NCBI GenBank assembly: GCA_949294665.1
Contig: CASFID010000061.1
Coordinates: 43,150 to 107,149 of the forward strand
Direction of reading: 5' to 3'
DNA: 64,000 bases
Source: an uncultured Eubacteriales bacterium
GTDB taxonomy: Bacteria > Bacillota > Clostridia > Lachnospirales > Lachnospiraceae
Positions 42,276 to 55,436 of the stretch are shown one piece after another. The position numbers and the translations under genes were made by a program. The notes beneath the pieces were generated by a model, which did no database searches, had not been told where the DNA came from, and worked only from the letters and a program-made list of their open reading frames with translations. Within the stretch, counting starts at the first letter, position 1. Each line of letters begins with the position of its first letter.

Positions 42276-43106
42276 TTAAAGCTCTGCGTCATTCATATAC
42301 GGATTCGTCACTTCATAGAAGCGCTCCTCCTCAACTGCCTTTGCAAGATCCATATCGATCGGCATCTTTCCCAGCACCGGAACACCCATCTCTGCCGCAG
42401 TCTGTTCGATATTGCTCTCACCGAATACTTTGATCTCTTTGCCGCAGTCCGGACATTTCACGTAACTGTAATTCTCCACAATGCCGAGTACCGGAATATT
42501 CATCTGTTCCGCCATGCCCGCCGCTTTCTTCACGATCATCTGCACCAGATCCTGCGGGGAAGTAACGATGACAACGCCGTCTACCGGAAGAGACTGGAAT
42601 ACCGTCAGCGGAACATCGCCTGTTCCCGGCGGCATATCGACGAAGAGATAGTCCAGATCTCCCCACATAACGTCCGTCCAGAACTGCTTCACAACACTTG
42701 CAATGATCGGTCCTCTCCAGATAACCGGAGCTGACTCGTCCTCGAGAAGCAGATTGACGGACATGATCTTTGTCCCGTCTTTCGCTGTACAGGGAATGAT
42801 ATTCTCGTCTGTAGCGCCCGCTTTCGTATGCACGCCGTACATCTTCGGGATGGAAGGCCCTGTAATATCAGCGTCGAGTATCCCGACCGTATAGCCTTTC
42901 TCACGCATCATCCTTGCAAGGGATGCGGTTACAAGAGATTTCCCGACACCGCCCTTTCCGCTGACGACTCCGATCACCTTTTTGATCGATGAGTACATAT
43001 TCTCCGGCTCGCGGAAATCTGTCTTCCTGCTTGTACATGAATCTGCATGCGCGCAGCCCGCACAGGATTCCTCTGTACATTCGTTTCTATTCTGTTCTTC
43101 TGCCAT
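42276..43106 (-). CDS. Mrp/NBP35-type iron-sulfur cluster carrier ATPase
   Basis: About 276 residues. Deviant Walker A GKGGVGKS with the extra Lys, then DADITGPS and VDMPPGTGD. Two Cys pairs near the C-terminus (CPDCG) can hold the shared 4Fe-4S cluster at the dimer interface; an N-terminal Cys-rich stretch (CTEESCAGCAHADSC) may bind a second cluster as in NBP35. Role in cluster transfer to apo-proteins is family knowledge. Start at 43106 (ATG) with GAAGG upstream; a TTG two codons earlier is possible. Confidence 0.92.
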   Translation of the reverse strand: MAEEQNRNECTEESCAGCAHADSCTSRKTDFREPENMYSSIKKVIGVVSGKGGVGKSLVTASLARMMREKGYTVGILDADITGPSIPKMYGVHTKAGATDENIIPCTAKDGTKIMSVNLLLEDESAPVIWRGPIIASVVKQFWTDVMWGDLDYLFVDMPPGTGDVPLTVFQSLPVDGVVIVTSPQDLVQMIVKKAAGMAEQMNIPVLGIVENYSYVKCPDCGKEIKVFGESNIEQTAAEMGVPVLGKMPIDMDLAKAVEEERFYEVTNPYMNDAEL

Positions 43107-43137
43107 GATCAATAACCTTCTTTCTTTCTAAGACTTG

Positions 43138-43179
43138 TTCTGACAGAGACTGTCAGAATCCGCCACACGAGATAGTATA
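43138..43179 (-). promoter_or_regulatory. Mrp promoter -10 and palindrome in the leader
   Basis: Minus strand -10 TATACT (43174-43179) with only a poor -35. Just after the predicted start is a perfect inverted repeat TTCTGACAG-TCT-CTGTCAGAA (43138-43158, 9-bp arms), which could be a repressor site or an RNA hairpin. Confidence 0.55.
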
Positions 43180-43277
43180 CCACACCGGAGCTGCTTTTGT
43201 ACATATTTCAGATCAGGTTTTCGACTTTTGTCGTTTTCAACCATCCATTAACCTGATTTGTTCAACTTTGCCTCTCC

Positions 43278-44660
43278 TTACTCTGTCCTTGTCACATCTT
43301 TCAGCCACTTATAACTCCGGTATCGCCACAGTGAAATGGGGATCTTGATGATCTCATCGCTCATCAGGATCACATATACGGCCGGAACGCTAAGTTTCAG
43401 GACAAACGCCGCTATAAATCCGAGCAGGATGGAACACCCCCACATGGCGCTCACATCCATGATCAGCCCGAAACGGGTATCTCCTCCCGAGCGGAAGATC
43501 CCCACCACCATGGTCGTGTTAAACGCCTGCGCGATCACAAAATAGGACATGACATAGAACATGATCCTCAGATATCCTTTTGCTGTATCCGTAAGTGAAA
43601 GCGCCGCTGCCGCCGGACCCGATACAGCCAGTATGACCAGTCCGCCCAGAACTCCCATGATCAGACTGAGCACGATAAAGCGTTTTGCGTAGGCACGGGC
43701 ATGTTCCAGCTTTCTCTCACCGATCGTCTTGCCCAGATAGATCGCCGCCGCACTGGACAGACCGAAGGATACTACCGTTGCAAGCTGTCTCGCAACCTGA
43801 GCCACAGAATTTGCCGCCACAGCCGCGCTTCCCAGATGTCCCAGAATCGCCGTATTAGCGGCAGTCCCCATTCCCCACATGACTTCGTTCGCGACGACCG
43901 GAAGGGCATATTTCATAAAGTCGAAAAACAGCGTCCTGTCCGTGTGCAGGATATATTTCGGGCGGAGCTTGATCTCCTTATTAAAAAGCCGGGCATATCC
44001 CGCCGTCAATATCACTTCAAGGATACGAGCGCACAGAGTTCCCAGAGCCGCTCCGGAGACACCCATCGCCGGCAGCCCGAACAGGCCGAAAATAAAGATA
44101 GAGTTCATCACAATATTACAGAGCAGGGAACAGAGGTACACGACTGTCGCCACTACTACCCGCTCCACACTGCGCATGACATAGAGATAAGCCTGCGTCA
44201 CTCCGATCATGATATAGGTAAACGCGACGATACGCAGATACTTTACTCCTTCTGCGATCACGGCCGGATCTGAAGTGAAAATCTGCATCAACAGTGACGG
44301 CACCGCAAGCGCTGCCACTGTAAACAGAGCTGTCACAAGGACCGCCGCTTTTACTGTCATGCCAAGGATCTTCTCAATCGTCTCTCTGTCGCCTTTGCCC
44401 CAGTACTGCGCTGTCAGGACTGTAGCGCCCGAGGTAAGTCCGAATAGAAAAAGTGTCATGATATACTGCACCTGTCCTGCAAGGGAAGCCCCCGAGAGCG
44501 CTGTCTCTCCCACTGCGCCGAGCATGACGACGTCAGCCGCTGTGACTCCCACATTGATCAGGTTCTGGAGCGCCATGGGAACTACCAGCCCTATGACAGT
44601 CCTGTAGAACCTTCCCCAGTCAATTCCGAGATTTTTCTCTTTTCCTGCTGAACTAAACAT
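43278..44660 (-). CDS. MATE-family multidrug/metabolite exporter
   Basis: About 460 residues from MFSSAGKEK (AGGAGAG upstream). Twelve membrane segments in two six-helix bundles, typical of MATE exporters driven by sodium or proton gradients (LVVPMALQNLINVGVTAADV, QYWGKGDRETIEKILG). Family members export drugs or small metabolites; the cargo here is not known. It is followed upstream by the PurF-like gene with a 90-bp gap containing a hairpin; the two may be weakly coupled. Confidence 0.9.
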   Translation of the reverse strand: MFSSAGKEKNLGIDWGRFYRTVIGLVVPMALQNLINVGVTAADVVMLGAVGETALSGASLAGQVQYIMTLFLFGLTSGATVLTAQYWGKGDRETIEKILGMTVKAAVLVTALFTVAALAVPSLLMQIFTSDPAVIAEGVKYLRIVAFTYIMIGVTQAYLYVMRSVERVVVATVVYLCSLLCNIVMNSIFIFGLFGLPAMGVSGAALGTLCARILEVILTAGYARLFNKEIKLRPKYILHTDRTLFFDFMKYALPVVANEVMWGMGTAANTAILGHLGSAAVAANSVAQVARQLATVVSFGLSSAAAIYLGKTIGERKLEHARAYAKRFIVLSLIMGVLGGLVILAVSGPAAAALSLTDTAKGYLRIMFYVMSYFVIAQAFNTTMVVGIFRSGGDTRFGLIMDVSAMWGCSILLGFIAAFVLKLSVPAVYVILMSDEIIKIPISLWRYRSYKWLKDVTRTE

Positions 44661-44697
44661 TCTTAACTCTCCTGTACTCACAAAAATCAGACGCAGT

Positions 44698-44739
44698 TAT
44701 GCCCGACAGAACAATGTGAAACCATGTCTGCCGGGCATT
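44698..44739 (-). other. Hairpin between PurF-like and MATE genes
   Basis: Imperfect stem ATGCCCG-CAGA / TCTG-CGGGCAT with a loop of about 16 nt, just beyond the PurF-like stop. No T-run follows on the minus strand, so it may be an RNA-stabilising or attenuating hairpin rather than a full terminator. Confidence 0.45.
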
Positions 44740-44750
44740 CTGCCAAAATC

Positions 44751-46163
44751 TTACTCTTTCCCGCTGAAGCAATAGGTGCACACTTTACACGGTTTCAGAC
44801 CGATGGACGCCAGAAGGTCGTCCAGTCTGTGGAATCTCAGTGTCGTAAAGTTCTGGATCCTGCGGATCTCCTCGATCATCTTCGCGTATCTGCAGGAATC
44901 CGGATCTGTGTATTCCTCAAGCACTTCCTCCGGACAGTTATCTCCCTCCTGTTCTCGGATCACACGTCTGGTGATCAGTTCCATGTCTGATTTGGAACGG
45001 GAAAAGTTCAGATATTTACAGCCGAACACAAGGGGCGGACACGCCGGGCGCACATGGACTTCTTTCGCACCGCTCCGGTAGAGGAATTCTGTCGTTTCTC
45101 TGAGCTGTGTGCCCCGCACAATTGAATCGTCGATTAACAGCAGTTTCTTATTCTCAATAAGCGCCTGCACAGGGATCAGCTTCATACGGGCGATCAGATC
45201 TCTCTGGCTCTGGTTCGTCGGCATAAAGGATCTGGGCCATGTAGGCGTGTATTTGATAAACGGTCTTGCATACGGAATACCTGACTCATTGGAATAGCCG
45301 ATGGCATGAGCCACACCGGAATCCGGCACGCCGGCCACGATATCCGGATGCACGGAATCCCCGTCTCTCTTCGCCAGCATACTTCCGCAGTGATAGCGCA
45401 TCTCCTCTACATTGACTCCTTCATAGGAAGAAGTCGGATACCCGTAATATACCCAGAGGAAAGAACAGATCCGCATCTTTTCTCCCGGCTGTACAAGCGT
45501 CTCCGCACTCTCCGGCGTAATATATGCGATCTCTCCCGGGCCCAGTTCCCGGTCATGGTTATATCCAAGGTTCAGATAAGCAAAGTTCTCAAAAGATACA
45601 CAGTAGGCGTCCTCTTTCTTTCCGATCACGACCGGCGTCCTTCCATACCGGTCTCGCGCCGCGTAGATGCCGTCCTTTGTCATGATCAGCAGACTTAAGG
45701 AACCGTCCACCATCTCCTGCGCATACCGGATTCCTTCCACGATCGTGCCCTTCCGGCAGATCAGGGAGCCGATCAGCTCTGTGGCGTTGATCTGTCCGCC
45801 GCTCATCTCAAGGAAATGGGAGCGTCCGTCTTTGTACGCTTTCTCAAGGATTTCATCCTGGTTGTTGATCTTGCCGATCGTCGTGATGGCAAAGCTCCCC
45901 AGATGAGACTGCAGAAGCAACGGCTGGGGTTCATAATCCGAGATACAACCGATGCCTAAGTTTCCTTCCAGTTCCTCCACATCCCGCTCAAATTTCGTAC
46001 GGAACGGAGAATTCTCTATATTGTGGATTGCACGGTTGAAACCGTCTTTTCCGTAGACCGCCATTCCTCCTCTTCTCGTTCCGAGATGGGAATGATAATC
46101 CACTCCGTAAAAAAGCTCAAGTACACAGTCATGCTTCGATGCAACGCCAAAAAATCCGCCCAT
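44751..46163 (-). CDS. Amidophosphoribosyltransferase-like protein lacking the catalytic cysteine
   Basis: About 470 residues from MGGFFGVASKHD, fixed by AAGGAGG 6 bp upstream. PurF makes phosphoribosylamine from PRPP and glutamine; its N-terminal Cys attacks glutamine. Here residue 2 is Gly and the glutamine-pocket NG motif is replaced (TIGKINN), so the glutaminase half appears dead. The PRPP loop (LLLIDDSIVRGTQLRE) is intact, and C-terminal Cys (CKVCTYCFSGK) resemble the iron-sulfur ligands of Bacillus-type PurF. No other purine gene is near. It could be an ammonia-using or regulatory paralogue. Confidence 0.85.
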   Translation of the reverse strand: MGGFFGVASKHDCVLELFYGVDYHSHLGTRRGGMAVYGKDGFNRAIHNIENSPFRTKFERDVEELEGNLGIGCISDYEPQPLLLQSHLGSFAITTIGKINNQDEILEKAYKDGRSHFLEMSGGQINATELIGSLICRKGTIVEGIRYAQEMVDGSLSLLIMTKDGIYAARDRYGRTPVVIGKKEDAYCVSFENFAYLNLGYNHDRELGPGEIAYITPESAETLVQPGEKMRICSFLWVYYGYPTSSYEGVNVEEMRYHCGSMLAKRDGDSVHPDIVAGVPDSGVAHAIGYSNESGIPYARPFIKYTPTWPRSFMPTNQSQRDLIARMKLIPVQALIENKKLLLIDDSIVRGTQLRETTEFLYRSGAKEVHVRPACPPLVFGCKYLNFSRSKSDMELITRRVIREQEGDNCPEEVLEEYTDPDSCRYAKMIEEIRRIQNFTTLRFHRLDDLLASIGLKPCKVCTYCFSGKE

Positions 46164-46294
46164 TTTTGTCCTCCTTAAACACATACGTGATACACGATAA
46201 AAGCCTGCGCTCATTAAAGCGCCCGCTGAATAACGACAGGACAGTCTGTTACTGCCCTGCCGTTTCACACAGCCTGTCAATATTCACCTCATTA

Positions 46295-46324
46295 AGAATA
46301 AAGGAAAAATACAGAAAAAGTCAA
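46295..46324 (-). promoter_or_regulatory. Sigma-A promoter of the PurF-like gene
   Basis: Minus strand: -35 TTGACT (46319-46324), 18-bp spacer, -10 TATTCT (46295-46300). The leader of about 130 nt folds into two hairpins (GGCAGG...CCTGTC near 46235-46265, and GCGGGCGC...GCGC next to it); I could not match it to a known riboswitch. Confidence 0.55.
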
Positions 46325-46369
46325 GAGTAGTATGAAGTCTTAGGTTAAATTATAACAGTTCGGTTTGAA

Positions 46370-50061
<3,692 letters not shown>

Positions 50062-50090
<29 letters not shown>

Positions 50091-51381
50091 TCTTCTTCTC
50101 CTCTGCAAGGTACTGCTTATCAAGTGCCTTGATAAACGGATAGTAGCCGATCAGTCCGAACACAATAACAAGGATCTGCACCAAAGCTCCCATAATATTG
50201 AAATTCGTTGACAGGAAACCGCTGAATATGATCGGTGTCGTCCACGGTACTTCCGCTATCGGTATAGGCGCGATTCCTACTACTGCAAGCACATAAACCA
50301 GCACAAACTGCAGGATATATACAAATACAAACGGTATAAATAAAATCGGATTAAGTACAACCGGGAGGCCGAACAGTACAGGTTCATGAATAACGAACAC
50401 AGCCGGTCCGATGGACGCCTTGCCCATTGATTTCCCTCTCGCCGACTTGCAGAACAATAACAGGGCAAGCGGAATAGAGAAGAAAAATGCACCTGAATAT
50501 ACACCCCAGAAAGTCTGGCTCACGATATACGGCAGTTCTTTTCCCGCCGCATAGGCTTCCATATTTGCGGTCATCATAGTAAGAAGTATGGGCCCCCATA
50601 CCGCCTTTACTACATTTGCTCCATGGATACCGAACCACCAGAGAAGCTGCTGAACAAGGATGATCACAATAATAGCCCATACACTGTCCCCAAGCGCAAG
50701 AAGCGGCTGGGAAAGTACCTGGCTGATAAACTTCGGAAAGTATCCGTACGGTGTAAGCGCAAACAGGTCTCTGATTATAACAAATATCACGGATACGATC
50801 AGCATCGGAAGAAGCGAAATAAAACTGTTCATTACATTCGGCGGTACGGCATCCGGCAGCTTGATGGTTATATTTTTATTTTTAACAAACGTATATAACC
50901 GCACGGATACAAGTGTCGTAATAAGTGCCGTAAATATGCCATCCGAACTGAGTGCGGACGTCGGGATCACACCGGTGACTACAGCGTTGCTCACGGTTTC
51001 TCCGTTGACGGTAACATCGCCGGTAAAGCTGAAATCCGCCAGCAGGAAAAAGGCGATAAAAGCCATGATCACGGCATACATTTTCTCCACACCGAGTTCT
51101 TTGGCATAGCTGTATGCACAGGATATGATTATAGTCACAGTTAGAAGACTGATCGTTGCTGTACTGATCTGTCCGAGATTGGCATTCAGCCATGATGCAA
51201 AATCAGGGGCAAATTTGTCTAAATAAGGGAAATTCGTCAGGATCATTACAATTGCACCGACAATCGTTACCGGAACTGTCGCCACCATTCCGTTTTTTAT
51301 GGCACTCATTTCTTTGTTTTGGTCTAATTTAGCTGCTGCCGGCACCATATATTTCTGCAGCCAGTCCATAAACTTACTCAT
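50062..51381 (-). CDS. PTS lactose/cellobiose-type IIC permease
   Basis: About 439 residues from MSKFMDWLQ, with GGAGG upstream. About ten membrane segments of the EIIC Lac/Cel family (AIKNGMVATVPVTIVGAIV; WWFGIHGANVVKAVWGP, the substrate loop; IHEPVLFGLPVVLNPI, the conserved Glu site). It imports a beta-disaccharide that IIB phosphorylates. It follows IIB by 37 bp. Confidence 0.95.
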
Positions 51382-51418
51382 TTGTTTTCCTCCTCTCAAA
51401 TCATTCGTATCTGACAGT

Positions 51419-51724
51419 TTATTCCATCATCTGATAAGCATCTGCCAGCACTTTTTCTCCATTCATCATCCCGTAGTCCATCATATCAATCACAGCTATT
51501 TTGATACCTTTTGGTTCATATTTACTTTTTACCTGATCGTACATATATCTGACCTGCGGTCCTAAGAGCAGCACGTCAACATTCCCGGTATAACTGTCAA
51601 AAGCTTTGACAGGCATCGCCTCGATATGTACTTCTTTCCCCTGTTCTTTTGCCGCACTCTTCATTTTATTCACCAGAAGGCTGGTAGACATTCCGGCAGC
51701 GCAGGCTAATATGATGTTTTTCAT
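51419..51724 (-). CDS. PTS lactose/cellobiose-type IIB component
   Basis: 101 residues. The phospho-Cys loop is complete (ILACAAGMSTSLLV), followed by a short Rossmann-like fold (DVLLLGPQVRYMYDQV). It passes phosphate from IIA to the incoming sugar at IIC. Cytoplasmic, normal family length. It sits between IIA (16 bp) and IIC (37 bp) in the operon. Confidence 0.95.
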   Translation of the reverse strand: MKNIILACAAGMSTSLLVNKMKSAAKEQGKEVHIEAMPVKAFDSYTGNVDVLLLGPQVRYMYDQVKSKYEPKGIKIAVIDMMDYGMMNGEKVLADAYQMME

Positions 51725-51740
51725 ATTCTCTCTTCCTTTC

Positions 51741-52079
51741 TCACAGTGTTTTTTCTGACAGTGAATGGATCATCTTATACATTTCGATCATCTCAGCCGC
51801 CAGATCCCTCACGACCATGGCATCCATCAAATGATCCTGTCCATGCACCATCAGGAGGCTGGCAGGTGTCTCTTCGTCTGAGGCAAGCGTTTCCTGAATA
51901 AATGACGTCTGAAAATTATGAGCTTTTAAAAGGGCTTCATTACATTCCTCCATCAGTTCCTCTGCTTTATCCATATCGTTGTCACGGGCAGCCTTTATAG
52001 CACCGAGCGCTTTTCCTCTTGCATCCCCGCCGTTTACCACCAGTTCGGTTATGATAGTTTCCATTTTATTTTCTGTCAT
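51741..52079 (-). CDS. PTS lactose/cellobiose-type IIA component
   Basis: 112 residues. Helical IIA of the Lac family with the phospho-His in LLMVHGQDHLMDAM and the metal-site-like Asp nearby. Forms a trimer that takes phosphate from HPr (family knowledge). First PTS gene, 128 bp downstream of the LicR-type regulator gene; an inverted repeat lies in that gap. Two in-frame ATGs (MTENKM and METII) are possible; I keep the first. Confidence 0.93.
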   Translation of the reverse strand: MTENKMETIITELVVNGGDARGKALGAIKAARDNDMDKAEELMEECNEALLKAHNFQTSFIQETLASDEETPASLLMVHGQDHLMDAMVVRDLAAEMIEMYKMIHSLSEKTL

Positions 52080-52108
52080 GATCTTAATAAACCTCCAAAC
52101 AATTTTTC

Positions 52109-52135
52109 ATCGCGATTACTTTTTGTTCTCGCAAT
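52109..52135. promoter_or_regulatory. Inverted repeat ahead of the PTS genes
   Basis: ATCGCGA (52109-52115) and TCGCAAT (52129-52135) form an imperfect inverted repeat (6 of 7) 30 bp before the IIA start. It is a candidate site for the LicR-type regulator or another operator; no clear promoter is visible next to it. Confidence 0.4.
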
Positions 52136-52207
52136 AAGATTAACATTTCTCCTGTCCGGTCTCCAGCTTTTGATTTTACACAATTATGTGGCAAAAAAAT
52201 GTATGGT

Positions 52208-54118
52208 TTAATGATCCTGCATATAATAAATCTGCCGCAGCATCTGCATCAGTACTTCAAAGTCTTTTTCCCGTATCACAGTTTTTATCATCTCTGACTG
52301 CAGGAAAAACTCTGTCGTCACTTCATAAAACCGTGGAAGATTCTTGTCTTCCCGTCCGCTGACAGCAGTCAGGAATACCAGCTGTACCGGATTCTTCGTC
52401 CACAGAATCTCTTTTTTCAATACAGCCACATATACAAACGTCTCTTCCGTTACGATCTTATACGGATGGGGCATTGAAATCAGATTCCCAAAATCTGTCT
52501 GCGCAAGTTCCTCCCTCTTCAGCACTGCATCACAGAAGCCTTCCGGGAGTCCCCGCTGTTCCTGAATCCTTGTACAGATATTACAGATTATTTCTTCCTT
52601 TGTGTCCCCGCCAATATCTGTAAAAAAGTGTTCCTTTTTGTAATAATCATCCAGGAAATCCATCCTGCCTTTTTCCAGCATCCTGCGCACTTTCAATATA
52701 TCCGGTCCGCCCAGGAACTGTCCCACTTCTGTGATCGGTTTCGGGATCCTTATTTGGATCAGTACAGTCGCAAATACATAGTCGATCTTTTCAAAATCAA
52801 ATTTGGAAAGCTCATGAAGCCCGCACACATAGATTTTTTCAAGATATTCTCCGAATTCCTGTTCAAACTTATATTTCAGGAACATTGAAGTCGCACGTCC
52901 CGCTCCGCAGACGATCAGGATTCGGGCTTTTTCAATCTCGCCGCGCCCTTGTTCAAGTGCATATACGAAAAGCATGGCAAAATACCCAAGTTCCGAATCC
53001 GGTATGCTCTGACCGTAATACTTTTCCAGTACAACAGCACTTCTCTGTGCAAGTGTATACCCGAAGACATAATTCTGTTTTATCTCATCGAGAATGGGAT
53101 TCTTGATCCTGATGTTATAACGCATCCGGATGTCAAACGGCACCATATGCTGGTTGAGTGCCATCCTAAGGCTGAAATTATTTCGCAGTTCAATACGGTA
53201 TTCGTCATAAATGAGTTCCAGCATCTTAACCACAAGGCTGTCCATTTCTTCACGTATAACAAAATTTCCGCTTTCCTGATCAGAGCCTCCGACCATTCGG
53301 TTTCCGGCAAGATAAATCAGGATATACTGTATCTCGTTTGGATCGTACTCAATCATCTGCCACTCTCGTATCCGCTCCGCCAGTTCTGACGCTACACGGC
53401 TTTCTATTTGATACTTTTCCTGATCATATGTTTCATAAAAATATATCCTGCATCCGTGTTTCATTCTCTTCATTGCGACATAAATCTGGGTGATCAGATC
53501 CTCATATGCATTGGCAGACAGAGATATCTTATACTTTTCGGTAAGTTCAAATATCATTCCGGCAAGATATTCCAACTCCGCAGCCGAATAGAATTTTTCT
53601 CCTATACTCAGCATATTACGCTTCACAAAACACTCCCCGATACATCTTCGTATATCAAACTCATTTCCTTTAACACAGATCCCATAGCCGGGCTTTCTGT
53701 CTATCTGAAGCTCATATTGGATCAGAATCTCTTCTACTTCTTTTACCGAATTCTGCAATGTCGATCTCGATACACATAAAAAATCACACAGCACTTCCAG
53801 TTTCGTATAATCTGTGTGATTCAGAAGATATACGAGCAGATAATCCGTCCGCTCACTTGTACTGTCCGGAAGTCCGTTACCGCCTGACAGGCTCTCCTCC
53901 AGCCGAAGAATCCCGTCATTTTCACTTTCAAGCAAAATATACCCGAATCTAGGCTTTGAGCCTATGGTCACTCCATATGCTCTTCCTTCATTTCCGAGCT
54001 CTTTGAGTCTGGTCCTGACAGTTTTGGGACTGACCCTCAGTCTATCTGCTAATTCAGAAGCAGTACGGTATTCTGTGTCAGACAATAGTCTCAGAAGCTC
54101 TATCAGCTCGTTTTTCAT
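52208..54118 (-). CDS. LicR/BglG-type PTS-controlled transcriptional activator
   Basis: About 636 residues from MKNELIELLRLL (GGAGGG upstream). Order: N-terminal helix-turn-helix (TASELADRLRVSPKTVRTRL) and a second one (FLCVSRSTLQNSVKEV), two PRD domains (about 180-390), an EIIB-like domain with Cys (ILIVCGAGRATSMF, about 405), and an EIIA-like domain with His (LISMPHPYKI, about 555). PTS phosphorylation of these domains tunes activity. One PRD1 position usually His appears to be Gln (LITQIYVAMKR), and one in PRD2 appears to be Leu (FAMLF). Likely controls the PTS-GH95-GH1 genes downstream. Confidence 0.9.
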   Translation of the reverse strand: MKNELIELLRLLSDTEYRTASELADRLRVSPKTVRTRLKELGNEGRAYGVTIGSKPRFGYILLESENDGILRLEESLSGGNGLPDSTSERTDYLLVYLLNHTDYTKLEVLCDFLCVSRSTLQNSVKEVEEILIQYELQIDRKPGYGICVKGNEFDIRRCIGECFVKRNMLSIGEKFYSAAELEYLAGMIFELTEKYKISLSANAYEDLITQIYVAMKRMKHGCRIYFYETYDQEKYQIESRVASELAERIREWQMIEYDPNEIQYILIYLAGNRMVGGSDQESGNFVIREEMDSLVVKMLELIYDEYRIELRNNFSLRMALNQHMVPFDIRMRYNIRIKNPILDEIKQNYVFGYTLAQRSAVVLEKYYGQSIPDSELGYFAMLFVYALEQGRGEIEKARILIVCGAGRATSMFLKYKFEQEFGEYLEKIYVCGLHELSKFDFEKIDYVFATVLIQIRIPKPITEVGQFLGGPDILKVRRMLEKGRMDFLDDYYKKEHFFTDIGGDTKEEIICNICTRIQEQRGLPEGFCDAVLKREELAQTDFGNLISMPHPYKIVTEETFVYVAVLKKEILWTKNPVQLVFLTAVSGREDKNLPRFYEVTTEFFLQSEMIKTVIREKDFEVLMQMLRQIYYMQDH

Positions 54119-54154
54119 AGTTTCCCTCCGGCTTCTACTGATTTTACTCAATAC

Positions 54155-54191
54155 ATTATAGTATGGAGTCTGTCCTGTTTCCATTTGGAAA
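54155..54191 (-). promoter_or_regulatory. Promoter of the LicR-type gene with palindrome at -35
   Basis: Minus strand: -10 TATAAT (54155-54160), 17-bp spacer, weak -35 TGGAAA (54178-54183). A palindrome TTTCC-N4-GGAAA (54178-54191) covers the -35, the place for a regulator. Confidence 0.5.
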
Positions 54192-54216
54192 ATTACCATT
54201 TTAATGTGACCGTAAC

Positions 54217-54271
54217 GAAAAAATCCTGTCAGGACGCATATATAAAACTGCTGTCCTGACAGGCTTTTTTT
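54217..54271. terminator. Bidirectional terminator after ABC-2 exporter operon
   Basis: Perfect 11-bp stem CCTGTCAGGAC / GTCCTGACAGG (54225-54263) with a 17-nt loop. T-runs follow on both strands: plus CTTTTTTT at 54264-54271, minus ATTTTTTCG at 54217-54223. It ends the minus-strand ABC operon just beyond the stop at 54285. Confidence 0.9.
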
Positions 54272-54284
54272 ACCATATTTTTAA

Positions 54285-55436
54285 TTACAGACGTGATTTC
54301 CGGCTTCTCTTCGCCACAGCCAGCGTCACACACACAAACGCCGCCGCAAACACCAGCTGGATCCCAATCGCCCCCAGAAGCTGATTTCGCACACTTCCAG
54401 CGATCTCTCCATAGTCCATCAGTATCTCATTCGCCGTCTCATACCAGTATACCGGCAGAAACTGCGCCGCTCTTTTCACACTGCCGCTCAGGAGATCCAT
54501 CTCCACAAATACACCGCATGCAAAACACATGCCAAGGGAGATGATATTTACAATGCCGTTCAGCGCATTGGATGTCTTCACCAGGTTTCCAACCAGATAG
54601 GACAGCGCCAGAGCTGACAGCAGCATGACAAAGGAGTTGAGCAGATACCATGTCACTTTCCCGCTGTCAAGGAAATTTCCGTTATAGAACACAATACTGA
54701 TCAGGCTGCAGAATCCCCAGAGGGCGATCGCGATAACTCCTGCTGCCATAAGCCCTTCCATGCTCTGTCTGCGGGCAGGTACTGCAGACGCCGCCATCCG
54801 GTCAGGCAGACTTCCCCTGCGGAACCCCATCAAAATATATCCCATCACATAGCAGAGGACGCACAGGAACAGATATGGCAGATACCGGTAATAGAACGCA
54901 TAGGCAGGATACGAACCGCCGTTTCCGTCCACATCCAGCATTTCCACTTTCGGCGACTCCCTCGCAGCCATCGCCTCGCTGAGTTCATGTTCTGTGAATC
55001 CCGCCGCCCCGTAACACCGTGCAAAGTTGATGAAATTGCTGATCTGCTGCTCCACATAGGAACCGGAATATGTTCCCGGCACTGTTGTCACTTCCAGCTT
55101 CTCATCCCCAAGAATGCACTTTTCCACAAAGTCGTGAGGAATCCTCACGATATATTCCACATTCCGGTAGAACAGGTTCTCCTGCAGCGCCTCCCTGTCA
55201 TCTTCAAGATATACAATCTCATTTGTCCTGTCGATATATCGGATGAGGCTTTCTGCCGCTTCTCCCTGATCTTCGTCGATAATCCCCACAGGTACGCTCT
55301 GGGCCGTATACTGCGTGGTCTCATTTCCTGCAAAATGCTGGAACATGACCGTAACCCCAAGGAAGATGCACAGATACATCAGTATCATCCACATATTCTT
55401 CTTTGCGATCCTCATATATGCCTTAAATACTGCCAT
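54285..55436 (-). CDS. ABC-2-type exporter permease (YhgE/Pip-like), second subunit
   Basis: 383 residues: membrane segment at residues ~14-35, an outside domain (about 40-190), and five or six membrane segments in the C-terminal half (about 180-375). The layout follows ABC-2 permeases of the DrrB/NatB type with a large extracytoplasmic loop. It overlaps the end of the first permease gene by 14 bp. Two similar but distinct permeases plus one ATPase should form one exporter, perhaps for a drug, peptide or lipid. Confidence 0.85.
   Translation of the reverse strand: MAVFKAYMRIAKKNMWMILMYLCIFLGVTVMFQHFAGNETTQYTAQSVPVGIIDEDQGEAAESLIRYIDRTNEIVYLEDDREALQENLFYRNVEYIVRIPHDFVEKCILGDEKLEVTTVPGTYSGSYVEQQISNFINFARCYGAAGFTEHELSEAMAARESPKVEMLDVDGNGGSYPAYAFYYRYLPYLFLCVLCYVMGYILMGFRRGSLPDRMAASAVPARRQSMEGLMAAGVIAIALWGFCSLISIVFYNGNFLDSGKVTWYLLNSFVMLLSALALSYLVGNLVKTSNALNGIVNIISLGMCFACGVFVEMDLLSGSVKRAAQFLPVYWYETANEILMDYGEIAGSVRNQLLGAIGIQLVFAAAFVCVTLAVAKRSRKSRL

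Noticed and set aside
46164-46294. Riboswitch ahead of the PurF-like gene
   Set aside because: Two hairpins are present, but I could not match the purine, PRPP or guanidine riboswitch consensus.
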